From Alphaproteobacteria bacterium UBA2966 (lineage in GTDB: Bacteria > Pseudomonadota > Alphaproteobacteria > UBA2966): a DNA stretch of 25,211 nt. The notes under the pieces are model-generated. The model searched no databases and was not told the origin of the DNA. It saw only the letters and a program-made list of their open reading frames with translations. Shown in pieces: positions 16,261-24,526 of this stretch. Numbering within the stretch: the first letter of the stretch is position 1; each line of letters begins with the position of its first letter. The position numbers were made by a program, and so were the translations under genes. Location of the stretch: contig DEBC01000068.1 in assembly GCA_002348365.1 (NCBI GenBank), forward strand, positions 1-25,211, in the 5' to 3' direction.

Positions 16261-16265
16261 CGTTC

Positions 16266-17624
16266 ATGTCAGACACGAGTATCCAAGATCTGGTCAGGGT
16301 CGATGAAGGGCTGATCAGCCGCAAGATCTTCGTCGATCCAGATATTTATAGGGCCGAACTGGAGAACATCTTCGCCAAGTGCTGGCTTTATCTGGCGCAC
16401 GAAAGCCAGCTTCCCAATCCGGGTGATTACACGACGAATTATATGGGCGAAGACCCGGTGCTGATCTGGCGGGGCATGGATGGCGAAATTCGCGCCTTCC
16501 TCAATTCTTGCCGCCACCGTGGCATGCGTATCTGTCGAACCGATGTCGGAAACGCCCGCCAGTTCGCCTGTCCGTTTCACGGATGGACCTATGGCAGCAA
16601 TGGCGAACTCAAGACGGTGCCAAGTTTCGACGATAGCTATTTCGGCGATCTGAACCTGGCGGAATGGGGTCTGCACGAAGTCCCGCGGCTGGCTAACTAT
16701 GGTGGGTTCATATTCGGCAACTGGGACGAGGACGCCGGGAGCCTCGATGATTACCTCGGAAATGCGCGCTGGTATTTGGACGTTGTGATAGAGCGGGCGA
16801 TTGGTGGACTCGAGGTGTTCCCCGGCGGGCAGCGGTACTCCGTCGATGGTAACTGGAAGATCGCATCCGAGAACTTCGTTGGCGATGGCTATCACATAGC
16901 CCAAAGCCACGGGTCGGCGTTCACGCTGCCAGCCCGCCCACTCAACCCGGCCAATCCCTTCAGCAGCTACAGGGGCACGCTGACCTACTACGACATCGGC
17001 CTCGACAACGGTCACGGCTTCTCGCAAGCCACACTGGCGGGGGAGCGAATCGAGGTGGATCGCATGGAGGCCAAGGAGCTGGGTCCCGAGGTCGTTGAGT
17101 ACGTCGAGGAGTGCTATGCCAGGCTGGTCAAACTCTCCCAGGCCCATGCAGACTTTTACGCGTGGACCTTCGGAACGCTGTTTCCCAACTTCTCGATCAA
17201 CAACTTCAGCGCGCTCAGGCCGATTGGCCTCATGCTGTGGACTCCCAAGGGTCCAGGACGCCTGGAGGTCTGGCAGTGGGGTGCGACGGACAAGGACGCT
17301 CCCAAGATCCTGAAGGACCGGGTTCGTCAGGATCTCATTCGCAATCAAGCATCTGTGGGAATTCTGGCCCAGGACGACACGGAGAACTTCGAGCAGGTCA
17401 CGGCTTCGACCGCAGGAGTCATCGCCCAGCGCCTCGATTTCAACTACCAGATGACACTGGATCGCAAGCCGGTCGAGGGCCTCGACCAGTTTCCGGGCTT
17501 CATCTCAACATACAACTCGGAGGAAAATCAGCGTCGCTACTACAGACGTTACGCCGAACTGATGGGCGGCGGAGAAGGCGCGCAGCAGGTTTATGCAGGT
17601 CCGAAGTTGGCGGCACGGGGCTGA
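16266..17624 (+). CDS. Ring-hydroxylating dioxygenase, alpha (large) subunit, benzoate/toluate-like
   Basis: A 452-residue catalytic subunit of a two-subunit Rieske dioxygenase, which forms cis-diols on aromatic rings using an external reductase. Rieske ligands are C82-x-H84 and C102-x2-H105 (CPFHGW). The mononuclear iron site is D207, H210 and H215 in the GDGYHIAQSH segment, with the same spacing as in naphthalene dioxygenase. D371 (or D370) in the DDTENF segment is the probable third ligand. It is not closely related to the five alpha-only copies to the left. The beta subunit follows after 32 bases. No reductase gene comes after it, unlike the usual benABC order. The ring substrate is not predictable from this alone. 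Confidence 0.93.
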   Translation: MSDTSIQDLVRVDEGLISRKIFVDPDIYRAELENIFAKCWLYLAHESQLPNPGDYTTNYMGEDPVLIWRGMDGEIRAFLNSCRHRGMRICRTDVGNARQFACPFHGWTYGSNGELKTVPSFDDSYFGDLNLAEWGLHEVPRLANYGGFIFGNWDEDAGSLDDYLGNARWYLDVVIERAIGGLEVFPGGQRYSVDGNWKIASENFVGDGYHIAQSHGSAFTLPARPLNPANPFSSYRGTLTYYDIGLDNGHGFSQATLAGERIEVDRMEAKELGPEVVEYVEECYARLVKLSQAHADFYAWTFGTLFPNFSINNFSALRPIGLMLWTPKGPGRLEVWQWGATDKDAPKILKDRVRQDLIRNQASVGILAQDDTENFEQVTASTAGVIAQRLDFNYQMTLDRKPVEGLDQFPGFISTYNSEENQRRYYRRYAELMGGGEGAQQVYAGPKLAARG

Positions 17625-17656
17625 TCGGTATCAACGGCACGGAAGGCGGAAGAGTC

Positions 17657-18163
17657 ATGACAAGCCCAGATACGCAGCACAAAGTCGAGCAGTTCCTGTA
17701 TCGCGAAGTCCGCATGCTTGCGGAGGGTGAATTCGAGGAATGGCTCGATCTCTTTACCGAAGATTCCCGTTACTTGATGCCGATCCGCGAGACGACCGCC
17801 ACGCGCGAGGAGTCAGAGCGGGGCGAAGACTACCTGCCGCACGTCGACGACGACAAGGACTTCATGCGTGCACGCGTGCAGCGGCTGCGCCACCGCCTGG
17901 CGCACGCAGAACAGCCGCCTTCGCGCCTGCGCTACTTCATCTCAAACATTGAGGTGGAGGACGCGGAGGGCGGCGAGACCGGTGATCTCGACGTGCGTTG
18001 TAATCTGATGGTCTATCAGTCTCGGCTCGAGCGGACGGAGAAGATTTTCGTCGGCCGGCGCGAAGATCGACTGCGGCCAGAGAACGGAAGCTACCAGATC
18101 ACCAACCGTAAGGTCGTTCTTGACCAGTCATTGCTGCCCCGTAGCATCACCATCTTCTTTTAG
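17657..18163 (+). CDS. Ring-hydroxylating dioxygenase, beta (small) subunit
   Basis: A 168-residue subunit with the NTF2/SnoaL-like fold of ring-hydroxylating dioxygenase beta subunits. The front part (VEQFLYREVRMLAEGEFEEW) and the tail (YQITNRKVVLDQSLLPRS) are family signatures. It is structural and holds the alpha subunits in the a3b3 complex. The open frame extends far upstream within the alpha gene in another register, but the ATG at 17657, preceded by a GGAAG-type site, gives a normal family length. BVMO gene 1 begins 24 bases after the stop, so the operon continues. Confidence 0.92.
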   Translation: MTSPDTQHKVEQFLYREVRMLAEGEFEEWLDLFTEDSRYLMPIRETTATREESERGEDYLPHVDDDKDFMRARVQRLRHRLAHAEQPPSRLRYFISNIEVEDAEGGETGDLDVRCNLMVYQSRLERTEKIFVGRREDRLRPENGSYQITNRKVVLDQSLLPRSITIFF

Positions 18164-18187
18164 ACCAACCCACCCCCTCGGAATTCT

Positions 18188-19891
18188 ATGTCAAACTCAA
18201 GCAGCCACGACGGAGCTGCAGGCGCCCGGCCTGAGCACGTCGATGTCGTTGTCGTCGGCGCCGGGTTCGCCGGACTTTACGCTCTCCACGGTTTACGCGA
18301 GCGCGACCTCAGCGCCCGCGCATTCGAGGAAGCCGGCGATGTCGGCGGGACCTGGTACTGGAACCGCTACCCAGGCGCCCGGGTCGACATCGAGAGTCTG
18401 CAGTACTGCTTCCATTTTTCCGATGTAATTCGTGAGGAGTGGGACTGGTCGGAGCGGTATGCGTCCCAGCCGGAGATTCTTCGTTACTTCGATTTCGTGG
18501 CGGACCGCTTCGATCTTCGCCGTGATATCACGTTCAATTCACGAGTCGTTTCTGCCGTGTACAGCGACGAGGAGAATCTGTGGACGGTAACGACCGACAA
18601 GGGAGATGTCGCCCAAGGGACCTATTGCATCATGGGGACGGGTCTCCTGTCGGCGCCCTATCAACCGCCATTCCCTGGTGTCGAAGACTTCCGGGGGGAG
18701 TGGTATCACAGCAGCAGATGGCCGCATGAGAAGGTGGAGCTTTCTGGCAAGCGAGTAGGTGTCGTCGGGACGGGATCGACGGGTATTCAGATCATTCAAA
18801 CCATCGCGCCCGAGGTTGCGCACCTGACCGTATTTCAGCGCACGCCGAATTACGCCACGCCGGGAATCAACCGGCCACTCTCAAAGGATGAAAACCGTGC
18901 GTTCAACGCCCGTCACGACGATTGGCTTCGGGAAGTCCACAGCATGTTCAGTGGCCAGACCAGCGACTTTCCTGCGCCTACAAAGTCGGCGTTGGAGGAT
19001 TCTCCCGAGGAACGTCGCCGGTGGTTCCAGGATCGCTGGGACAACGGCGGCCACCCCCAAACCCTTCTCTATGCCTACAAAGATCTTTTGACGGACGAAA
19101 AGGCGAATGAAACTGCCTGTAACTTCGTGCGCGAGACGATCCGTGCCACCGTCAAGGACCCCGTCACCGCCGAGTTGATGTGTCCGAAGGACGAGCCGTT
19201 GGGAGCAAAGCGCGTCCCGCTCGAGTTTGGCTACTTTGAGACCTTCAACCGGGACAACGTGACCCTCGTCGACGTAAAAAGCGCCCCTATTGAGAGCTTC
19301 ACAGAGAATGGATTGCGTACCACCAATGCGGAGTACGAACTCGACGTCATTATCTTCGCGACGGGTTTCGATGCCATAACAGGGGCCATGTCGGCAATCG
19401 ATATCCGGTGCAAAGGCGGTCCCACTCTCAAAGAGCTTTGGACCGAAGGCCCAAAGAACTATCTGGGACTGATGATCGCGGGAATGCCAAATCTTTTCAT
19501 CATCAATGGCCCCGGTAGCGCCGGCATCAAAGCCAACAACGTACTGGGCGTCGAACATGGCATCGAATGGGCATTAAGTACTCTGGATCACCTCGTCGGC
19601 AACGGCTTCGACCGGATCGAGGCGGACGAACAGGCCGAAGACGAATGGATTGCACATTCGAACGATGTGGCCGAGGCGTCGTTGGTTTCCAAGGCCGGCT
19701 CCTGGTACACGGGCGCCAACATTCCAGGGAAGCCACAGGTCTTCATGCCCTACTTCGGCGGCTGGCCTCAGTATCGCGAAATTTGCAAACAGGCTGTGGC
19801 GGACGGATATCGCGGTTTTCATCTGTCGCGCTCTAGTGAGAGAGGGGACACGGCGAGGACGCAGCTCCAGGCAGCGGATATAGGGCGTTGA
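18188..19891 (+). CDS. Baeyer-Villiger-type flavin monooxygenase (first copy)
   Basis: A 567-residue class B flavoprotein of the cyclohexanone/steroid monooxygenase group, which inserts O into ketones to give esters or lactones using FAD and NADPH. The FAD-binding motif is GAGFAG (24-29), then GGTWYWNRYPG (53-63). The fingerprint FRGEWYHSSRWP (168-179) matches the Baeyer-Villiger pattern F-x-G-x3-H-x3-W-P. The NADP-site motif is GTGSTG (194-199), and IIFATGFD occurs near the end. Length is normal. It overlaps the start region of the glutaryl-CoA dehydrogenase gene closely (5 bases to its ATG), so the two are surely co-transcribed. The substrate might be a cyclic ketone; linear ketones are also possible for this family. 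Confidence 0.92.
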   Translation: MSNSSSHDGAAGARPEHVDVVVVGAGFAGLYALHGLRERDLSARAFEEAGDVGGTWYWNRYPGARVDIESLQYCFHFSDVIREEWDWSERYASQPEILRYFDFVADRFDLRRDITFNSRVVSAVYSDEENLWTVTTDKGDVAQGTYCIMGTGLLSAPYQPPFPGVEDFRGEWYHSSRWPHEKVELSGKRVGVVGTGSTGIQIIQTIAPEVAHLTVFQRTPNYATPGINRPLSKDENRAFNARHDDWLREVHSMFSGQTSDFPAPTKSALEDSPEERRRWFQDRWDNGGHPQTLLYAYKDLLTDEKANETACNFVRETIRATVKDPVTAELMCPKDEPLGAKRVPLEFGYFETFNRDNVTLVDVKSAPIESFTENGLRTTNAEYELDVIIFATGFDAITGAMSAIDIRCKGGPTLKELWTEGPKNYLGLMIAGMPNLFIINGPGSAGIKANNVLGVEHGIEWALSTLDHLVGNGFDRIEADEQAEDEWIAHSNDVAEASLVSKAGSWYTGANIPGKPQVFMPYFGGWPQYREICKQAVADGYRGFHLSRSSERGDTARTQLQAADIGR

Positions 19892-19896
19892 CAGTG

Positions 19897-21081
19897 ATGA
19901 CGCGTGAGGGCGCCAACTGGGACGATCTTTTGTTCGTGGAAGGGCAGCTCGAGGAAGAGGAACGAATAGTCCGTGATCAGGCTCGGGACTACGCGCAAGC
20001 CGAACTCATGCCGAGAATCCTGAAGGCCAATCGTGATGAAACCTTTGACAAAGCGATTGCCCGAGAGATGGGGGCGCTCGGCTTTATGGGGACGACCCTA
20101 CCGACGGCGTATGGCGGCGCAGAAGCCAGCCATGTGTGTTACGGGTTAGTAGCCCGAGAGCTGGAGCGTGTAGACAGCAGTTACCGGTCCGTCATGTCGG
20201 TCCAGTCATCTCTCGTCATGTATCCCATATTCGCTTACGGATCGGAGGAGCAGCGTCGAAAGTATTTGCCACAACTTTCGAGTGGCGAATGGATTGGCTG
20301 TTTTGGCTTAACTGAGCCGGATTCCGGTTCAGATCCGGCTTCCATGACGACCACGGCGCGTCCCGTGGAAGGAGGTTATCGATTATCGGGTGTCAAGAGC
20401 TGGATCACTAACGCTCCCATTGCGGATCTGTTTGTTGTCTGGGCGAAGCTGGAAACGGATGGAAAGATTAGAGGGTTCCTCCTCGAGCGTGACATGCCCG
20501 GCCTCTCGACTCCGCGCATCGAGGGTAAGTTCTCACTACGCGCCACGCAAACTGGACAGATCGTCATGGAAGACGTCATGGTCTCGGATGACAACCTGCT
20601 TCCCGATGTCGTCGGTCTCAGAGGACCTTTCGGTTGCCTCAACAAGGCGCGATATGGAATTGCATTCGGCACTCTCGGAGCTGCCGAGTTCTGCTGGCAT
20701 GCGGCCCGTGACTACGTACTTGGTCGAAATCAATTTGGGCGGCCACTGGCTGCCAACCAAATCATCCAGCTAAAGCTCGCGAACATGCAGACAGAGATTG
20801 CATTGGGTTTGCAGGCGGTTTTGCGTCTCGGACGCATGATGGACGGCCATAACTGGTCGCCACCCGCTATTTCACTACTCAAGCGAAATAACTGCATGAA
20901 GGCGCTTGAGATCGCGCGCACTGCTCGTGACATGCATGGGGGCAACGGTGTTTCAGACGAGTATCACGTGATCCGCCACATGATGAATCTTGAAACTGTG
21001 AACACCTACGAGGGGACACAGGATATGCATGCCCTCATCTTGGGTCAGCATCAAACAGGTATCGCCGCCTTTGCGGCATGA
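19897..21081 (+). CDS. gcdH: Glutaryl-CoA dehydrogenase (decarboxylating)
   Basis: A 394-residue enzyme that oxidises and decarboxylates glutaryl-CoA to crotonyl-CoA and passes electrons to ETF. It follows the human and bacterial GCDH sequence very closely: ARELERVDSSYRSVMSVQSS (residues 86-105), FGLTEPDSGSDPASM (136-150), KRNNCMKALEIAR (329-341), DMHGGNGVSDEYHVIRHMM, and the catalytic base E372 in NTYEGTQDMHALILG. Unlike the protein at 8073 it keeps every expected residue. TTG 19888 and GTG 19894 in the same frame are rejected in favour of the ATG at 19897. Being placed between two Baeyer-Villiger genes it suggests a C5 dicarboxylate as an end product of that pathway. Confidence 0.93.
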   Translation: MTREGANWDDLLFVEGQLEEEERIVRDQARDYAQAELMPRILKANRDETFDKAIAREMGALGFMGTTLPTAYGGAEASHVCYGLVARELERVDSSYRSVMSVQSSLVMYPIFAYGSEEQRRKYLPQLSSGEWIGCFGLTEPDSGSDPASMTTTARPVEGGYRLSGVKSWITNAPIADLFVVWAKLETDGKIRGFLLERDMPGLSTPRIEGKFSLRATQTGQIVMEDVMVSDDNLLPDVVGLRGPFGCLNKARYGIAFGTLGAAEFCWHAARDYVLGRNQFGRPLAANQIIQLKLANMQTEIALGLQAVLRLGRMMDGHNWSPPAISLLKRNNCMKALEIARTARDMHGGNGVSDEYHVIRHMMNLETVNTYEGTQDMHALILGQHQTGIAAFAA

Positions 21082-21144
21082 GTTCATACAATCGATCTTG
21101 GTGCATTAGGGCGCAACTTCCCAACGGCAGACGGGAAATACTGG

Positions 21145-22830
21145 ATGTCAGACACAAACATCAGGGATAGGAACGGAGACTCGGCAGTGGAACGTGTTGA
21201 CGTGCTCGTTGTCGGCATGGGGTTCGCGGGTATGTACAACCTCTACTGCGCTCGCCAGCGGGGCCTGACAGCTCGTGCGTTTGAGGCCGGCAGCGACGTC
21301 GGAGGCACCTGGTACTGGAACCGTTATCCGGGCTGCCGAGTTGACGTCGACAGCGTGCAGTATTGCTACAACTTCTCCGACGAGCTCACGAATGAGTGGC
21401 GGTGGTCGGAGAGGTTCGCTTCCCAGCCCGAGCTGCTGCGTTACTGCAACTATGTTGCTGACAAGTTCGATCTGCGGCGGGACGCGAAGTTCGATACACG
21501 TGTCATTTCCGCACTCTTCGATGAAGAGACAAATTTGTGGACTGTCCGGACTGACAAAGGCGATGTCGTCTCGGCGCCCTACTGCATTATGGCGACGGGC
21601 AGCCTGTCGACACCCTATAAGCCGCCTTATCCTGGAATCGAAGATTTTGGGGGCGAGTGGCATCACACTGGCACCTGGCCCCATGAAGAAGTCAGCTTCA
21701 CCGGCAAGCGTGTCGGGATTATCGGTACGGGATCCACGGGAATTCAGGCCATCCCCGTTATCGCACGGGAAGCCGCACACCTGACCGTATTTCAGCGTAC
21801 ACCTCAATACACGACACCCGCGCGAAACCGCCCCATGACGTCCGGTGAGCAGGAGGCGTTCAACGCCCGTCGAGACCAATGGCGTAAAGAGGTGAAGCAA
21901 ACCTTCAACGCCATAACGGATTTCTCGCCGCCTACAAAGTTCTTCCACGAGAACACACCCGAGGAACGCCGCACCTACCTCGAATCTCGCTGGGAAATAG
22001 GCGGTATGCCGCAGGCGCTGATGGAAACCTACAAGAACATTGGCGTCGACGAGGCAGCCAACTCGGTCGTCGCCGATTTTGTGCGCGACAAGATTCGGGA
22101 GATCGTCAAGGACTCGGAGGTCGCCGAAAGATTGTGCCCACCATCTGACCTACCGATCGGCTCGAAGCGTCCACCGATCGACACGGACTACTATGAGACC
22201 TTCAACCGTGACAACGTCACCTTGGTCGATATTAAGACCAGTCCGATTGAACGCATCACGGCAGTTGGCATCAAGACAGCTGACGAGGACTATGAACTCG
22301 ACGCGATTATTTTCGCGACCGGTTTCGACGCCATGACGGGCTCACTCCTGGCAATCGACATCAGGACCAGCGGCGGCGCCTCGTTGAAGGACGCCTGGTC
22401 GGACGGGCCCGATGCCTATCTGGGGCTAATGGTCGCGGGCCTACCCAATCTTTTCCTGATCAACGGACCGGGCAGTCCTTCGGTGAAGGCCAACATGGTC
22501 ATTGCCATTGAGCACCATACGGATTGGATCATGGAGGCACTGGACCACCTTCGTGAACACGGGCTCGACCGGATCGAGGCGAACGAACAGGCCCAATCGA
22601 ATTGGGTGGAGCACGCGAGGGAGGTCGCGGAGGCGACGCTGATGCCCGTCGCCGATTCCTGGTATGTCGGTGCCAACGTGCCGGGCAAGAAACGCGTCTA
22701 CATGCCCTACTTCGGCGGCTTCGCGCGCTATCTCAAAACGTGTGAGGAGATTGTTGCGGATGGCTACCGCGGGTTCCAACTGTCACGCACAGGCGAGAAC
22801 GCGGATACCTCAATCGTCGCCGCCCAATAG
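21145..22830 (+). CDS. Baeyer-Villiger-type flavin monooxygenase (second copy)
   Basis: A 561-residue paralogue of the gene at 18188; the first 180 residues align without a gap. FAD motif GMGFAG (24-29; Met replaces Ala of copy 1), GGTWYWNRYPG (53-63), fingerprint FGGEWHHTGTWP (168-179) and GTGSTG (194-199) are all present. Residues around 290-320 and the C-terminal half differ more, which would suit two successive or alternative ketone substrates. It stands 63 bases after gcdH, in line with the operon. Part of the substrate pocket of this family is variable, so the regiochemistry cannot be inferred. Confidence 0.92.
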   Translation: MSDTNIRDRNGDSAVERVDVLVVGMGFAGMYNLYCARQRGLTARAFEAGSDVGGTWYWNRYPGCRVDVDSVQYCYNFSDELTNEWRWSERFASQPELLRYCNYVADKFDLRRDAKFDTRVISALFDEETNLWTVRTDKGDVVSAPYCIMATGSLSTPYKPPYPGIEDFGGEWHHTGTWPHEEVSFTGKRVGIIGTGSTGIQAIPVIAREAAHLTVFQRTPQYTTPARNRPMTSGEQEAFNARRDQWRKEVKQTFNAITDFSPPTKFFHENTPEERRTYLESRWEIGGMPQALMETYKNIGVDEAANSVVADFVRDKIREIVKDSEVAERLCPPSDLPIGSKRPPIDTDYYETFNRDNVTLVDIKTSPIERITAVGIKTADEDYELDAIIFATGFDAMTGSLLAIDIRTSGGASLKDAWSDGPDAYLGLMVAGLPNLFLINGPGSPSVKANMVIAIEHHTDWIMEALDHLREHGLDRIEANEQAQSNWVEHAREVAEATLMPVADSWYVGANVPGKKRVYMPYFGGFARYLKTCEEIVADGYRGFQLSRTGENADTSIVAAQ

Positions 22831-22872
22831 GAAGTCTCTTCGCGCAAAGCGTCACGTCTGTCGCTTTACCGG

Positions 22873-22899
22873 AGCCGTTTTGGGACGTATGGAACGGCT
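22873..22899. terminator. Candidate hairpin after the Baeyer-Villiger operon
   Basis: AGCCGTT (22873-22879) pairs with AACGGCT (22893-22899) across a 13-base loop, 42 bases after the stop of the last operon gene. It lacks a T run, so it is at best a weak or Rho-assisted terminator, or a stability hairpin. Confidence 0.4.
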
Positions 22900-22908
22900 T
22901 GCCAGATA

Positions 22909-22936
22909 TTGTTGACAGGTTGGTTCCACATATAAT
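22909..22936 (+). promoter_or_regulatory. Sigma-70-like promoter for the sulfatase gene
   Basis: A perfect TATAAT at 22931-22936 is preceded, after a 16-base spacer, by TTGTTG (22909-22914), a partial -35. A full TTGACA overlaps it at 22912-22917 but its spacer would be only 13 bases. Transcription would begin near 22943, about 50 bases before the sulfatase ATG. This is the best-looking promoter in the window. Confidence 0.6.
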
Positions 22937-22994
22937 TTGCCCTCTGTCGCGTTGATCTAGAGTTTCAGGAGCCGTCACTGGATGGCGGAGCAAT

Positions 22995-24467
22995 ATGAAG
23001 CCCACGAACCTCCTCATTATCATGTCCGACGAGCACAACCGTCGCGTGCTCGGCTGCCACGGCAACGACCTGGTCAAGACACCGAATGTGGATGCGCTGG
23101 CAGCGCGCGGCACCCGCTTTACGGACGCCTATACCAATTGCCCCATCTGCGTGCCGGCGCGGGCGTCGTTTGCAACGGGACGGTACGTTCACCAAATTCG
23201 CAACTGGGATAACGGACACCCTTATGCCGGGCAGGTTCCGGGCTGGGGACACCGTCTCATGGCGGAAGGGCATCGGGTGACCTCGATCGGTAAGCTTCAT
23301 TACCGCGACACCGACGATCCCAACGGGTTCGACGAGGAAATTATGCCGATGCACGTGCTGAACGGTGTCGGTGACGCTGTCGGCCTGATGCGAAGCCCGC
23401 CGCTCGAGCGACCCAACGCGCGCCTGCTTGCCGCGGAGGTCGGTCGGGGCGAATCGACTTACACCGAATACGACAGAGGAATTACCGCGGAAACCTGCCG
23501 GTGGTTGTCAGAAGAAGCGCCCAACTATTCGGACAAGCCCTGGGTGCTGTTCGTGTCCTTGGTCTGTCCACATTTTCCGTTGAAGGCGCCGGACGAATTC
23601 TACGACATGTATCCTCACGAGGACATGCCTTGGTCGATCCAGCGCGAGCCTGACGCGCAGCCCCGCCATCCCGTGCTCCAGGCCATTCGGCGCATCCAGA
23701 ATTATGACGATTATTTCAGGGACGATGATCATCGCCGCGAGGCTATCGCCGCTTACTACGGCATGGTCTCATTCCTCGACGATAATATTGGACAGGTCCT
23801 GACGGCGTTGGCGGCGAACGGCTTAAGTGAGTCGACGCGGGTGATTTACACCAGTGATCACGGTGACAATCTCGGCGCGCGGACGTTCTGGGGTAAAGCG
23901 GTGATGTATGAGGAGAGCGCTGGAGTACCGTTGATCATGGCGGGTCCCGATGTTCCCGAGGGCCATGTCGTTTCCGACCCGGTGACCCTGGTGGACGTTT
24001 ATCCCACTGCCATTGAGTCCGTGGGTAAGGAATTGACCGACGAGGAGAGGTCCGAACTGCCCGGCCACTCCCTGTTCGATATTGCGACGGGTTCAGTCCC
24101 GGAACGCACGCCGCTGGTGGAATACCATGCTGCGACGTCGATCACGGGCTGCTTCATGATTCGTGTCGGAAAGTGGAAGTATGTGCACTACGAAGGCTAC
24201 CCGCCCCAGCTCTTCGACCTTGATGCGGACCCGTTCGAGGCCACCGACCTGGCAGACGATCCCAGTTACGCGGACGTGGTCGCCGATTGCGACCGGCGCC
24301 TGCGCGCGGTCGTCGACCCGGCGGCAGCCAATGAACAGGCCTTTGCCGACCAGCAAGCCAAGATCGAATCGCTCGGCGGGCTCGAAGCGGTGATGACGCG
24401 GGGCAATTACCCCTACACGCCGGCACCGGGCGAGGCACCCAAGCTTGCCGAGGTAACGTCGGCCTGA
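22995..24467 (+). CDS. Sulfatase of the choline-sulfatase/arylsulfatase family
   Basis: A 490-residue type I sulfatase, which removes sulfate from organic sulfate esters. The C-x-P-x-R motif is C52-V-P-A-R56, so C52 would be converted to formylglycine. Metal-site candidates are D12 (SDEH), D288 and H289 (TSDHGDNLG), and K100/H102 of the KLHY segment match the family pattern. No signal peptide is visible, so it probably acts in the cytoplasm. GGAG lies 4 bases before the ATG. Separate promoter evidence (22909-22936) suggests independent control from the operon before it. Its closest relatives by wording are choline sulfatases, but phosphonate monoester hydrolases share the fold. Confidence 0.9.
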   Translation: MKPTNLLIIMSDEHNRRVLGCHGNDLVKTPNVDALAARGTRFTDAYTNCPICVPARASFATGRYVHQIRNWDNGHPYAGQVPGWGHRLMAEGHRVTSIGKLHYRDTDDPNGFDEEIMPMHVLNGVGDAVGLMRSPPLERPNARLLAAEVGRGESTYTEYDRGITAETCRWLSEEAPNYSDKPWVLFVSLVCPHFPLKAPDEFYDMYPHEDMPWSIQREPDAQPRHPVLQAIRRIQNYDDYFRDDDHRREAIAAYYGMVSFLDDNIGQVLTALAANGLSESTRVIYTSDHGDNLGARTFWGKAVMYEESAGVPLIMAGPDVPEGHVVSDPVTLVDVYPTAIESVGKELTDEERSELPGHSLFDIATGSVPERTPLVEYHAATSITGCFMIRVGKWKYVHYEGYPPQLFDLDADPFEATDLADDPSYADVVADCDRRLRAVVDPAAANEQAFADQQAKIESLGGLEAVMTRGNYPYTPAPGEAPKLAEVTSA

Positions 24468-24493
24468 TCGTCCGTGTGCGAGAACAACATCGT

Positions 24494-24508
24494 GAGAGCG
24501 GGTCTCTC
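24494..24508. terminator. Short hairpin between convergent sulfatase and RlmB genes
   Basis: GAGAG (24494-24498) and CTCTC (24504-24508) form a 5-bp stem within the 59-base convergent gap. With no T tract it is only a weak candidate for a shared terminator. Confidence 0.3.
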
Positions 24509-24526
24509 CAAGTGGTGGGGAGAAGG

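Noticed and set aside
17111..17656. N-terminal extension of the beta subunit gene into the alpha gene
   Set aside because: It is another register of the alpha gene. Beta subunits are about 160-180 residues, and the ATG at 17657 gives that.
22912..22936. TTGACA and TATAAT as a consensus promoter
   Set aside because: The spacer is only 13 bases; the TTGTTG hexamer with a 16-base spacer was used instead.
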